Below the pieces are notes generated by a model, which did no database searches, had not been told where the DNA came from, and was given only the letters and a program-made list of their open reading frames with translations. This document shows, piece by piece, positions 1-7,669 of a DNA stretch of 34,930 nucleotides (its first letter is position 1; each line of letters opens with the position of its first letter). A program made the position numbers and the translations under genes. Source of the DNA: Anaerolineaceae bacterium (GTDB lineage Bacteria; Chloroflexota; Anaerolineae; Anaerolineales; Anaerolineaceae); contig JAFPZX010000077.1 of NCBI GenBank assembly GCA_017417055.1, positions 1-34,930 of the forward strand, written 5' to 3'.

Positions 1-57
1 AGATACTTTCACCTGAATCACGTCGCCGTTGATGTTTTTTTCAACTGTTCCGCACAT
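1..57 (-). CDS. 5' end of an unrecognised protein (partial)
   Basis: Only the first 19 codons lie in the window, reading MCGTVEKNINGDVIQVKVS. The start is well supported: the ATG at 57-55 is preceded on the minus strand by a perfect AAGGAGG (64-70) with 6-nt spacing. Met-Cys-Gly at the N terminus recalls Ntn-type glutamine amidotransferases after Met removal, but the following residues do not match that family, so no function is assigned. A heptamer repeat array begins directly upstream of the ribosome-binding site, at 76, so it lies in the leader or promoter of this gene. Confidence 0.6.
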   Translation of the reverse strand, partial: MCGTVEKNINGDVIQVKVS

Positions 58-75
58 GTCACGCCTCCTTCGTAA

Positions 76-180
76 GTTAGGAGTTAGGAGTGAGGAGTGA
101 GGAGTTATTTGCGTTCAGTCCCTGATCTTCGGGAACCTCATCACTCCTTACTACTTACTTCTTACTTCTTACTCCTTATA
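76..180. repeat. Heptamer tandem array in two facing arms
   Basis: The left arm (76-108) is built of 7-nt units such as GAGTTAG and GAGTGAG. The right arm (141-180) is built of units such as TTACTTC and TTACTCC, which are the complement of the same motif. The arms face each other around a short unique core (109-140). The array has the same 7-nt period and related consensus as those at 9216, 27032 and 29318. The remainder of the gene-free stretch 58-390 holds a long imperfect hairpin (272-322) and a terminator (328-368). Confidence 0.8.
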
Positions 181-271
181 TCCAGAGTTTACAACACAAA
201 TTTCAAAAAGTAAACGGGCAATGTTGTCCCTTGACTTTTGTTAAAAAATGTGGTAGGGCATATAGGAAAGC

Positions 272-322
272 CATCGGAATGGAATGCTTCGCAGGGACGC
301 GGCGAAGTATTCCTTTCCGATG
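272..322. repeat. 21-bp imperfect palindrome of unknown role
   Basis: Two 21-nt arms (272-292 and 302-322) are complementary except for one mismatch and one G-U type position, with a 9-nt loop AGGGACGCG. It lies between the heptamer array and the terminator of the GGDEF gene and carries no obvious ORF. A TTGACT box at 231-236 lies upstream on the plus strand, but no convincing -10 is spaced correctly. It could be a REP/MITE-like element or a small structured RNA. Confidence 0.6.
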
Positions 323-327
323 ACAGT

Positions 328-368
328 AAAAAAAAGGCTGCCGATACTCAAAAAGAAGTGCGGCAGCC
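328..368 (-). terminator. Rho-independent terminator of the GGDEF gene
   Basis: An 8-bp stem GGCTGCCG/CGGCAGCC (336-343 with 361-368) is followed on the minus strand by a run of eight T (the A-run at 328-335). It sits 22 nt beyond the stop codon of the minus-strand GGDEF gene that ends at 391. Confidence 0.85.
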
Positions 369-390
369 CCTATTTGATACGCAGCCGACG

Positions 391-1515
391 TTATTCTTCA
401 GAATGATGAATCTCTTTCATCGCATACATCCGGTTATCCATCTCTTTCATAAACAAATCAGGATTCCCGGAGCGATAGCTGCTCATACCATAGGAAAGTG
501 AAATCGGAAATTCAGGGTTCTGAAGGTTATACGCATCCGTTCGTCTGTTCACCTCATCCATATACTTTCTCAACCCCTCTTCATCACTGCCCATCTTCAA
601 AACGATGAACTCGTCTCCGGCAAAACGGAAGACCAGCTCCTTCCCGCTGCGGGCTGCCTTCAGAATATCCGCGACAATTTTCAACACACGATCCCCTTCC
701 GAGTGTCCGTACGTATCATTGACCTGTTTAAACCGGTCCACATCCAGCATGACGCCGACAAAGGGAGTTCCCCGGTTGATCCAGGAAGAAAGCGTACTGT
801 TCAAATACTGCCGGTTAAAGGTTTCCACCAGCGGGTCCACATAAGCCGCTTCATTTTGCTGCATCATATACAGTCCCGTCAATCCGACCGCAGCGGAAAG
901 CCATGCCATAGAGAGTCCGTAATACATGAATTGCAGCGCAGCGCCGATCAGAACCGGAAACAGGAAGATATAGACATTGAAAAATGATTTGGTGCCGTTT
1001 TCCTTTTCATACTTTATGGGCAAAACCAGTGCGGATATTAAAAAATACATAATCGCGACATAGTAGGCGTAGCTCAGCGGTCTGCGCGAATATAGATTTT
1101 CCGGTGAAACATAAAAAATGACCGGGGTAAACCAGTTCACAACATTCATCAGGATCATGACTGCAGCCATAATGATTTGCGGTTTATACAGCTTCCACAG
1201 CCGGGTGCGGTCGTTATATAAGCCCAGGTCGATATAAAACAGCACGGCTATGGGCAGCAGCATGTTGAATGTGTACAAATACGTATTCAGAAAAAAACTG
1301 AGGGAATAACATCCCGGGAAAACTTTTCCGTCAATGGCATAGGAAAATATCTCACAGACACAGCCCATCATGACGCCAAAGATCATGAAAACATAGATTT
1401 TGTCCTCAAGCCGGCCCCGCAGGATCCTGTCATGGGAGGCATACAGCAAAATCAACAGGATGAATATACCCGTCCCATTGGAAACATAAACTGACCGAAG
1501 ATCCAACACGCCCAT
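391..1515 (-). CDS. Membrane-bound diguanylate cyclase (AGDEF variant)
   Basis: About 374 aa. The N-terminal ~220 residues contain roughly six hydrophobic membrane-spanning stretches without a recognisable sensor family. The C-terminal ~150 residues are a GGDEF domain that would make c-di-GMP at the cytoplasmic face. Visible landmarks, numbered from the longer reading (start 1539), are DPLVETFNR at 235-243, the metal-binding segment LDVDRFKQVND near 265-275, and the signature RFAGDEF near 305-311. The first glycine of the signature is alanine, a variant often seen in cyclases. No RxxD inhibitory site is obvious upstream of the signature. The start at 1515 is preferred over 1539 because GGAGAG precedes it at a sensible distance. 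The gene appears to be single, with its own terminator at 328-368. Confidence 0.82.
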   Translation of the reverse strand: MGVLDLRSVYVSNGTGIFILLILLYASHDRILRGRLEDKIYVFMIFGVMMGCVCEIFSYAIDGKVFPGCYSLSFFLNTYLYTFNMLLPIAVLFYIDLGLYNDRTRLWKLYKPQIIMAAVMILMNVVNWFTPVIFYVSPENLYSRRPLSYAYYVAIMYFLISALVLPIKYEKENGTKSFFNVYIFLFPVLIGAALQFMYYGLSMAWLSAAVGLTGLYMMQQNEAAYVDPLVETFNRQYLNSTLSSWINRGTPFVGVMLDVDRFKQVNDTYGHSEGDRVLKIVADILKAARSGKELVFRFAGDEFIVLKMGSDEEGLRKYMDEVNRRTDAYNLQNPEFPISLSYGMSSYRSGNPDLFMKEMDNRMYAMKEIHHSEE

Positions 1516-1624
1516 AAATACTCTCCACCGACACCGCATCCACGCATTTCAGATTCTTTACAAATTCAGAAACAAGCACTTATTAACTCTCAACAGGTAC
1601 CATTTTTGAAACATTCCTTTTTTT

Positions 1625-1630
1625 ATTATA
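1625..1630 (-). promoter_or_regulatory. Candidate -10 box for the GGDEF gene
   Basis: A perfect TATAAT on the minus strand lies about 110 nt upstream of the GGDEF start. No good -35 hexamer is seen at 16-18 nt, so this rests on the -10 alone. Together with the terminator at 1664-1697 it suggests the GGDEF gene is transcribed separately from the upstream P-II pair. Confidence 0.3.
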
Positions 1631-1663
1631 CTCTATACTTGAACGATTCACAGAAAAACATTG

Positions 1664-1697
1664 AATAAAAAAAATTCCGCAAAACAACAGCGGAATT
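1664..1697 (-). terminator. Rho-independent terminator of the DUF1538/P-II pair
   Basis: An 8-bp stem AATTCCGC/GCGGAATT (1673-1680 with 1690-1697) is followed on the minus strand by about eight T. It lies 150 nt beyond the P-II stop at 1848. Nothing gene-like is seen in 1698-1847. Confidence 0.8.
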
Positions 1698-1847
1698 GTT
1701 ACAATTTATGCGTTTGTCAAAATCGCTGTGCCGCGTCACGGTGTTTAGCGAAAGACACTGTTCTGTAAGGTACAGACTCAGTCCATGTGATTTATGCCAG
1801 GAGATGCGTCTTGCTGTGCCGGCTTCAAAGCAGCGAAGCTCCTGCTC

Positions 1848-2525
1848 TCAGATTTTAAAAGCCTTATCAACCGGCAGTGCACAAATAATCGATTGAGCTT
1901 CGGAGCGTATGCCATGCTCAGTGTTTATGCTTTCCAAAATCGCGTCGCGCAGAGAGTTCGGTGCAAGGATCGCGATGATTTCCTTTTCCGGATCGATATG
2001 GATCCCGAAATTATCCTCAAACTGTTCAGCACCCATCATTCGGGAACGAATCACGGTTCCGCCCGTCGCGCCGGCTTTTCTGGCCGTCTGCATCACCACA
2101 TCCGTATAGCCCTGCTTAACTGCTGCAAGGAGCAAACTGTGATCAAATTCATTTTTCATTTTTTCCTCTTTTTCAGGGAAAGGTAATTCCTCTGCCCCTT
2201 CGATTAAAGCTGTTGAAATCAGATTATTAATAGCGGACAAATGGAGCTGCATCATCAGCCCTCTGCTGCGGCTGATTTCCCACAGTCCGGCATCGATCGC
2301 GTTCGTCAGGCTCTGCACAGCCTTTGCGGTACCCATGCTGAGAATAATATCCTTTTCTTTATTATTCAGACCCAGCACATCCAGCATTTCCGAGGTCGCG
2401 GTTCCGACACCCGAGAATTCCAGATGGAAATTCACCTGATGACGCTCGAGAAATTTAACCAGCTTTTTCCCTTTTCCGCGCTCCAAAATCGTAATAAGTA
2501 ACTCAATCCGATTGTAATCAACCAT
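1848..2525 (-). CDS. P-II-like regulator of tandem-domain type
   Basis: A 225-aa cytoplasmic protein, twice the length of classical GlnB. It appears to hold two P-II/ferredoxin-like halves: residues ~1-110 beginning RIELLITILERGKGKKLVKFL, and ~125-225 with GYTDVVMQTARKAGATGG, the usual P-II segment preceding the nucleotide-binding turn. The Tyr-51 T-loop uridylylation site of GlnB is not evident. This long P-II type is known to sit beside DUF1538 membrane proteins, as here: the DUF1538 stop lies only 25 nt upstream, so the two are probably one operon. By analogy with GlnK-AmtB it may gate its membrane partner, but that is inference. The start ATG is preceded by a weak purine stretch. Confidence 0.85.
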   Translation of the reverse strand: MVDYNRIELLITILERGKGKKLVKFLERHQVNFHLEFSGVGTATSEMLDVLGLNNKEKDIILSMGTAKAVQSLTNAIDAGLWEISRSRGLMMQLHLSAINNLISTALIEGAEELPFPEKEEKMKNEFDHSLLLAAVKQGYTDVVMQTARKAGATGGTVIRSRMMGAEQFEDNFGIHIDPEKEIIAILAPNSLRDAILESINTEHGIRSEAQSIICALPVDKAFKI

Positions 2526-2550
2526 TGTTCACATCCGCTTTCAAAATTTC

Positions 2551-4056
2551 TCAATAATAAACAATTGTGTCCGGCACAACACGCATCGCCTCCGCCTTCT
2601 GCTTTCTGCGCTGACGTTGGCGAATACTGCTGTAAAGTCCGATACCCTGGATCGTGATCAAAGGCGTCATGGCCACCATCGCCACAATCCCAAAGGCATC
2701 AGTCATGACATTTCCGCCCAAAGAGGTACAGGCCCCGACCGCAAACGGAAGAATAAAGGTAGAAGTCATCGGACCGGATGCCACACCACCGGAGTCAAAT
2801 GCAACCGAGGTATAAAGCGGCGGCACAAAAAAGCTGATAATCAGTGATAAGGCATAACCAACATACAGGAAGGGCTGGATCGGAATACCGGTCAAAACAC
2901 GCAGCATGGAAATACCAACGGAAACAGCCACACCAATGGAAAGCCCGAGACCGATCGAACGCTGCGAAATCGCGCCATTCGAGATTTCCTCCACCTGCTT
3001 TTTCAAAACAACAACTGCCGGTTCCGCGGCCACGACGAAATAACCGAACAAAGCGCCCACCGGTATCAGCAAAGCTTTTTTGTCTGAGTCAGCAATCAGT
3101 GAACCAATCAGATTCCCCGCAGGCATAAAGCCGACATTCGCCGCAGTCAAAAACATGACCAGACCTAAATATGTATAAATCATACCGATGACAATGCGGA
3201 TCATCTGGTGCTTGCGGAAACGTTTGAAAATCGCCTGAAACAAAACAAACACCAGAATAATCGGAGAAAAAGCCATTCCGACATCTTTCAAATAGTACGG
3301 AAGTCCGTTCAGGATGGCATTCAGCGCGTCTTTTGTGGAAACGATCTCAGCAATTTTTACCGGTGTTGTAGTTGCCTCAGGAGAATAGAAAAAACTCAGG
3401 ATCAAAACAGACAAAATCGGACCGATGCTGCATAAGGCAACCAAACCGAAACTGTCTGTCCGCGTACTTTTTCCGCTGTTAAAAACAGCCAAACCGGCAC
3501 CCATCGCCATAATAAACGGAACAGTCACCGGTCCCGTGGTAACCCCGCCGGAGTCAAATGCGGCAGGAATAAAAGAGGGGGGAGCGAAAGCCGCAAGGAT
3601 AAAAACAGCTGAATAGAAAATGAGGAAAAGACGCGTCAGTTTCATCTTGATCCGTATGCGCAGCATGGCGATGGAAAGAAAAATTCCGACGCCCACCGCG
3701 ACAGACAAAATCAATGTCATGTTCGGAATTGATGGAATCTGCTCCGCCAATACAGAAAGATCCGGTTCCGCAATCGTGATGATGGTTCCCAGGAGAAAAC
3801 ACAAAACCATCGGGATCCAAATCTTTTTTGATTTGCTCATTTCCGTACCAATACCCTCCCCCAGGGGAGTCATTGACATTCCCGACCCAAGTGTGAACAA
3901 CGCCATACCGAAAATCAAAAATACTGCTCCGAAAAGGAACAATACCAGGACCCCGGCATTAAAAGGCGCAATCGTAACGCTCAGCACCAGGACAACAGCA
4001 AAAATCGGCAGTACACTGCTGACGGATTCAAGTATTTTTTCTTTAAGCTGCTCCAA
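2551..4056 (-). CDS. DUF1538 integral membrane protein
   Basis: About 501 aa with some twelve hydrophobic helices. The sequence shows an internal duplication. Each half carries the motif AFDSGGVxxGP (near residues 172-182 and 425-435 in the longer reading) followed by a hydrophobic stretch ending in an xTDxFG segment. That repeated polar motif inside membrane helices suggests a transporter or channel; the substrate is unknown. The TTG at 4056 is proposed as the real start: AAGGAGG (4062-4068) lies 5 nt before it, whereas the ATG at 4074 would place that ribosome-binding site inside the coding region. The downstream P-II-like gene is likely its regulator. Family assignment is good; transport activity is inferred. 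Confidence 0.83.
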   Translation of the reverse strand: MEQLKEKILESVSSVLPIFAVVLVLSVTIAPFNAGVLVLFLFGAVFLIFGMALFTLGSGMSMTPLGEGIGTEMSKSKKIWIPMVLCFLLGTIITIAEPDLSVLAEQIPSIPNMTLILSVAVGVGIFLSIAMLRIRIKMKLTRLFLIFYSAVFILAAFAPPSFIPAAFDSGGVTTGPVTVPFIMAMGAGLAVFNSGKSTRTDSFGLVALCSIGPILSVLILSFFYSPEATTTPVKIAEIVSTKDALNAILNGLPYYLKDVGMAFSPIILVFVLFQAIFKRFRKHQMIRIVIGMIYTYLGLVMFLTAANVGFMPAGNLIGSLIADSDKKALLIPVGALFGYFVVAAEPAVVVLKKQVEEISNGAISQRSIGLGLSIGVAVSVGISMLRVLTGIPIQPFLYVGYALSLIISFFVPPLYTSVAFDSGGVASGPMTSTFILPFAVGACTSLGGNVMTDAFGIVAMVAMTPLITIQGIGLYSSIRQRQRRKQKAEAMRVVPDTIVYY

Positions 4057-4072
4057 AATAACCTCCTTCCTC

Positions 4073-4113
4073 ATTATAACGGATAATATTAAGTAGGAAA
4101 GGAATTAAGTCAG
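4073..4113 (-). promoter_or_regulatory. Candidate promoter(s) of the DUF1538 operon
   Basis: Two alternatives overlap on the minus strand. One is CTGACT (4108-4113) with TAATAT (4086-4091) and a 16-nt spacer. The other is a perfect TATAAT (4073-4078) with a poor -35, which would give a very short leader starting just before AAGGAGG. Confidence 0.4.
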
Positions 4114-4179
4114 AATTCATAAAGCGAATAAAATAATCTTAAAAAATATTGATTTACTGTTTCTTCTTATTTTTTTCGA

Positions 4180-4185
4180 TATAAT
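4180..4185 (+). promoter_or_regulatory. -10 box giving a probably leaderless mRNA
   Basis: A perfect TATAAT ends 6 nt before the ATG at 4192, and no Shine-Dalgarno exists in between (AGAGCC). Transcription would be expected to start at or beside the A of the ATG. No strong -35 is present at 16-18 nt. The same arrangement recurs at 34826 and, on the minus strand, at 12174. Confidence 0.6.
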
Positions 4186-4191
4186 AGAGCC

Positions 4192-5469
4192 ATGAATCGA
4201 AAACATCTCATCATACTGATATCTTTCGTCATTAATCTGGCTGTAATGGCCGGATGCAACTTGCCATCTAAAGATGACAAATTTGCCGGCTACCTGAGGC
4301 AGACTGCCACATCAATAGCGCTTGAGGAAATGGTTCAAACTGTACAGGCGGCGGAACCATTTATTCCTGAAACACAGCCCACGGCAGATACCGGAACCGG
4401 CAGCGGGGATGACGCTTCAATGATCACTCGGCCGTCCTCATCCGAAGTTCAGGCTCCAGAGGTCCAGGTTCCAATTGAACCCACACCGGTACCGACCGCG
4501 ACACCGGACCCGAACCGTACGCCCCCCGCTTTGCCTGCAGCCTTCCAAACGGACCTGCTGAACAAACTGGACACGCCGCATGAATACGAAGAGGACGTGT
4601 GTAAAGTAATCAAAAACCGCTGGGGATCCGGAAAAGCAGAACCGGGTACGGTGGTGATGGTCGTCATGTACCACGGTATTGCCAAAGGCGCAACGGAAGT
4701 TCAGCAGGATAACGCGGTAACAGCAGAAAAACACCAACAGTTTATGCGCAACCTGCATGATCAGGGCTTTACCGCTATTAACACAGAACAATTCATCGCG
4801 TTCATGGAAAATAATGACTGGATCCCGGACCGCTCCGCGCTGATCATCGTAGATGACAGACATACGGAAGAAAACTATATCACGCATTTCAAAGAATACT
4901 ACGATGAATGGGGCTGGCCAGTGGTCAACGGCTGGATTAGTGCGGATAGTACCACACAAGCTTTATGGGATGAAAACGCCCATGCCGAAGAAATCGGGCT
5001 GGTCGATCACCAGGCTCACGGTGTTGTTCATAATGAAAACATGAACGATGCATCCACGGATGAATTCCTGATTGGTGAACTCAAAGGAAGTGTAGATCGA
5101 ATTGAACAGCATTTCCATAAAACGCCCCATGCCATTATCTGGCCGGGCGGTGGTTTCGGTAAACGTCCGATTGAATTTGCCAAACAATTCGGCTATAAGG
5201 TCGGATTTACAACGCACCCGCGCGGACCGGTTATGTACAACTGGGTACCGCTTTGTGATGTAAGCGACCCGGGAAGACCTTACTATCAAATTGACGGCAA
5301 TCAGGATCCGCTGTTTGTGATCCCGCGGTACTGGTCTCCGGATGCATCCGAACATGTGGATACGGTCCGGCAAATCGGAAAAGCTGCCAAAGAATATTAT
5401 TATTCAAACCGCGCCACAGAACTGGAATACTACGACATTGTCTGTAAACCGGTTATGGGAGATTTATAA
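4192..5469 (+). CDS. Polysaccharide deacetylase-like (CE4) lipoprotein
   Basis: 425 aa. The N terminus is a lipoprotein signal with lipobox MAGC (Cys at residue 22), then a ~100-residue Pro/Thr/Ser-rich linker (PTPVPTATPDP) that would hold the catalytic domain away from the membrane. The domain (~145-400) shows the deacetylase-fold marks MYHGI, IIVDDR in place of the usual TFDDG, a His pair in the DHQAHGVVH segment, and WPGGGFGKR resembling the catalytic RxPxG loop. It likely acts outside the cell on an N-acetylated glycan such as peptidoglycan or an exopolysaccharide. The changed TFDDG motif makes activity less certain. It heads a plus-strand group with the HIT gene 14 nt downstream. The start follows a TATAAT by 6 nt with no SD. 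Confidence 0.82.
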   Translation: MNRKHLIILISFVINLAVMAGCNLPSKDDKFAGYLRQTATSIALEEMVQTVQAAEPFIPETQPTADTGTGSGDDASMITRPSSSEVQAPEVQVPIEPTPVPTATPDPNRTPPALPAAFQTDLLNKLDTPHEYEEDVCKVIKNRWGSGKAEPGTVVMVVMYHGIAKGATEVQQDNAVTAEKHQQFMRNLHDQGFTAINTEQFIAFMENNDWIPDRSALIIVDDRHTEENYITHFKEYYDEWGWPVVNGWISADSTTQALWDENAHAEEIGLVDHQAHGVVHNENMNDASTDEFLIGELKGSVDRIEQHFHKTPHAIIWPGGGFGKRPIEFAKQFGYKVGFTTHPRGPVMYNWVPLCDVSDPGRPYYQIDGNQDPLFVIPRYWSPDASEHVDTVRQIGKAAKEYYYSNRATELEYYDIVCKPVMGDL

Positions 5470-5483
5470 TAAAAGGAAAAATT

Positions 5484-5831
5484 ATGGAAGAAAACTGCAT
5501 TTTTTGTAAAATCGCGAACCACGAGATTCCCACAGATCTTGTTTATGAAGATGACACCGTTGCCGCGTTTAAGGATTTGAATCCTGTCGCACCGGTTCAT
5601 ATTTTGATCGTCCCGAAAGAGCACAAGCTGAACCTTTCACAATATAAGGAACAAGACGAAAAACTCCTCGGGCATATGCTTGTCACCGCAGCACACATCG
5701 CACGTGAACTCGGACTGGAAGAAAGCGGATACCGCGTGATCACAAATGCCGGTCCGGATGCCGGACAGTCCGTGATGCACACCCATTTCCACCTTCTGGG
5801 CGGACGCAAATTGAGTTTTGACAAACAATAA
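5484..5831 (+). CDS. HIT-family nucleotide hydrolase (HINT branch)
   Basis: 115 aa, the usual length for this branch. The catalytic histidine triad HTHFH lies at 99-103 inside QSVMHTHFHLLGGR, and the N-terminal CIFCKI (Cys5, Cys8) is typical of Hint/PKCI-type members. Such enzymes are cytoplasmic phosphoramidases that hydrolyse nucleoside 5'-phosphoramidates, including aminoacyl-AMP by-products. AAAGGA precedes the ATG. The gene follows the deacetylase by 14 nt and is closed by a strong terminator at 5846-5881. The last ten residues (LSFDKQ end) are slightly shorter than in E. coli HinT. Confidence 0.93.
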   Translation: MEENCIFCKIANHEIPTDLVYEDDTVAAFKDLNPVAPVHILIVPKEHKLNLSQYKEQDEKLLGHMLVTAAHIARELGLEESGYRVITNAGPDAGQSVMHTHFHLLGGRKLSFDKQ

Positions 5832-5845
5832 GCTGACATAAAAAA

Positions 5846-5881
5846 CGCAGAGGGCTGTTTCTGTCCCTCTGCGCATTTTTT
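5846..5881 (+). terminator. Rho-independent terminator after the HIT gene
   Basis: A perfect 9-bp stem CGCAGAGGG/CCCTCTGCG (5846-5854 with 5865-5873) is followed by CATTTTTT. An A-run on the other side could make it bidirectional. The next gene starts only 8 nt after the T-run, so its promoter must overlap the hairpin or it depends on readthrough. Confidence 0.88.
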
Positions 5882-5888
5882 CCGCTGC

Positions 5889-7661
5889 ATGAAAATAAAA
5901 CTCCGGACAACACTGATTTTCATCATCCTTTTTCTGCTGGTGTTCTTGTCAGCAGCATGTACACATACACGCAAGGCGAACTCTCCGCAGCAGCTGACTG
6001 CCATCGCGGACCGTGTAAACATACTGCGCGTTACTGAAGCCATGCTGGAAACCGAAGAACAGCGTTATGTCACGCCATCCGCAACACCAACGATCACACC
6101 TACAGAAACGCTGCCGCCGGAAGCAGAAACCGCAACCGCTGCATTTATCGCTACATCATCACTCACTCCCACAGTCACGCTGACACCGGAACCATCCGAC
6201 ACGCCAACGATAACACCAACAACGGTCACGCCCCGCGCTACCTTTCCGGTTGAAACCATCGCGCCGTCAACAGCCACAGCCACAGCTGAATTTGCAGAAC
6301 CGTCCGCAACTGCGACACCAAACATTCCGCTGCCGGATCTTACTTCGGATTTCAATAACAAAGCCTTTTACGTCGTTCAAAACGGCGACACAGCGCAATC
6401 TATAGCCTTCCGATACGGAACCGATACGAATCATATCACAGGGCTAAATAGTCCGGAAACAGAAGGATTTCTGAAACCGGGAACCCTTTTGCTGGTCAAG
6501 GCGCCAAAGCACGTTTACAGTTCCGGCACCCGTATACTGCCGGATGAATATATCGTTATGGGGTATCCCTCTATCGGATATGACCTGGAATATGAAGTTC
6601 AGCGGGCAGGCGGATATCTTTCTACTTACACGGAATACACTTCATCCGGAACCTTGACCGGCACGGAGATCATTCAGAAAGTGGCGATTGATTATTCCGT
6701 AAGTCCGATCATTTTGCTGGAACTGCTGGAATATAAAAGTCACTGGGTTTCCGGGCAACCTCATACGATCGTGGAAGAACATTACCCTCTCGGATGGCTC
6801 GGCGACAACTCTGAAGGGCTTTATCATCAGCTCACCTGGGCTGCGCAGGAACTTTCCCTGGGTTATTATGGCTGGCGCTACGGAGAGTTGGCGGAAATCC
6901 CCTTCTACAAATATCCTCAGCCCGAAACACCGATCTATTTCAACCCGCATCTGAATGCGGGGTCCGTTGCAATTCAATATTTATTCGCTCAGCTTTATTT
7001 GTATAATGAATTTGAAGATGCCATCTACGGAGCGAATGGATTTTTGCAGCAGTTTTATCTCGATTTCGGGAACGTCTGGGATTATTATGTACCGGACCCA
7101 CACGGATTCAATGACCAGCTTGTACAGCCGCCGCTCACGCTTCCCTATAATGAAGGCGATGAATGGTCCATCACGGGCGGCCCACACTTGTCCTGGACAA
7201 CCGGCTCTCCACTGGGCGCACTGGACTTTGCGCCGCCGATGGCCATCGGCGGATGCGCCCGCTCGGATTCATGGATCACCGCATCAGCCCCGGGGCTGGT
7301 TATTCGAAACGGCATTGGGACCGTAGTTCTTGATCTGGACATGGATGGGCACGAGGAAACAGGATGGGTCATTTATTACCTGCATGTCCGCACAGATGGG
7401 AAAGCAGAACCGGGAACCATGCTCCCGCTTCACGGCCGCATCGGACATCCTTCGTGCGAAGGAGGAAATGCCACCGGAACGCATTTGCATATCGCTCGGA
7501 AATACAACGGCGAATGGGTGCAGGCTTACGGCCCGCTGCCATTCAACATGAGTGGATGGATTCCATTTGGCGGGGAAGCTTACGCCGGCGGAGTCACCAG
7601 AGGAGACGAGACAGTTTACGCCGAGCAATACGCGTCATCAGAGAAAGTGGTGCATTATTGA
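5889..7661 (+). CDS. LysM-M23 peptidase lipoprotein, paralogue 1
   Basis: 590 aa. A lipoprotein signal with lipobox LSAAC (Cys at residue 24) is followed by a ~90-residue linker rich in Pro and Thr, a LysM peptidoglycan-binding domain (~160-210, starting YVVQNGDTAQSIAFRYG), a helical middle part, and a C-terminal M23-type zinc metallopeptidase domain (~420-560). Candidate zinc ligands are GGPH, the Asp of GALDF, and the second His of GTHLHIARKYNG. Within the domain, DLDMDGHEETGW resembles a DxDxDG calcium loop and is conserved in the next gene. It probably cleaves cell-wall cross-links outside the membrane. No Shine-Dalgarno is visible before the ATG, but the signal peptide fixes this start. 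Confidence 0.87.
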   Translation: MKIKLRTTLIFIILFLLVFLSAACTHTRKANSPQQLTAIADRVNILRVTEAMLETEEQRYVTPSATPTITPTETLPPEAETATAAFIATSSLTPTVTLTPEPSDTPTITPTTVTPRATFPVETIAPSTATATAEFAEPSATATPNIPLPDLTSDFNNKAFYVVQNGDTAQSIAFRYGTDTNHITGLNSPETEGFLKPGTLLLVKAPKHVYSSGTRILPDEYIVMGYPSIGYDLEYEVQRAGGYLSTYTEYTSSGTLTGTEIIQKVAIDYSVSPIILLELLEYKSHWVSGQPHTIVEEHYPLGWLGDNSEGLYHQLTWAAQELSLGYYGWRYGELAEIPFYKYPQPETPIYFNPHLNAGSVAIQYLFAQLYLYNEFEDAIYGANGFLQQFYLDFGNVWDYYVPDPHGFNDQLVQPPLTLPYNEGDEWSITGGPHLSWTTGSPLGALDFAPPMAIGGCARSDSWITASAPGLVIRNGIGTVVLDLDMDGHEETGWVIYYLHVRTDGKAEPGTMLPLHGRIGHPSCEGGNATGTHLHIARKYNGEWVQAYGPLPFNMSGWIPFGGEAYAGGVTRGDETVYAEQYASSEKVVHY

Positions 7662-7669
7662 TCCCTCGT

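Noticed and set aside
238-501. 87-codon plus-strand ORF
   Set aside because: It runs through the hairpin, the terminator and the 3' end of the GGDEF gene in antisense, and has no ribosome-binding site.
1698-1847. Possible small gene between the terminator and the P-II stop
   Set aside because: Only short frames without a ribosome-binding site; probably 3' untranslated sequence of the P-II message.
7364-7669. Upstream extension of the second LysM-M23 gene, giving a 616-aa reading frame
   Set aside because: The extension lies entirely inside the preceding gene in another frame, is rich in Arg and His, and would bury the lipoprotein signal peptide inside the protein.
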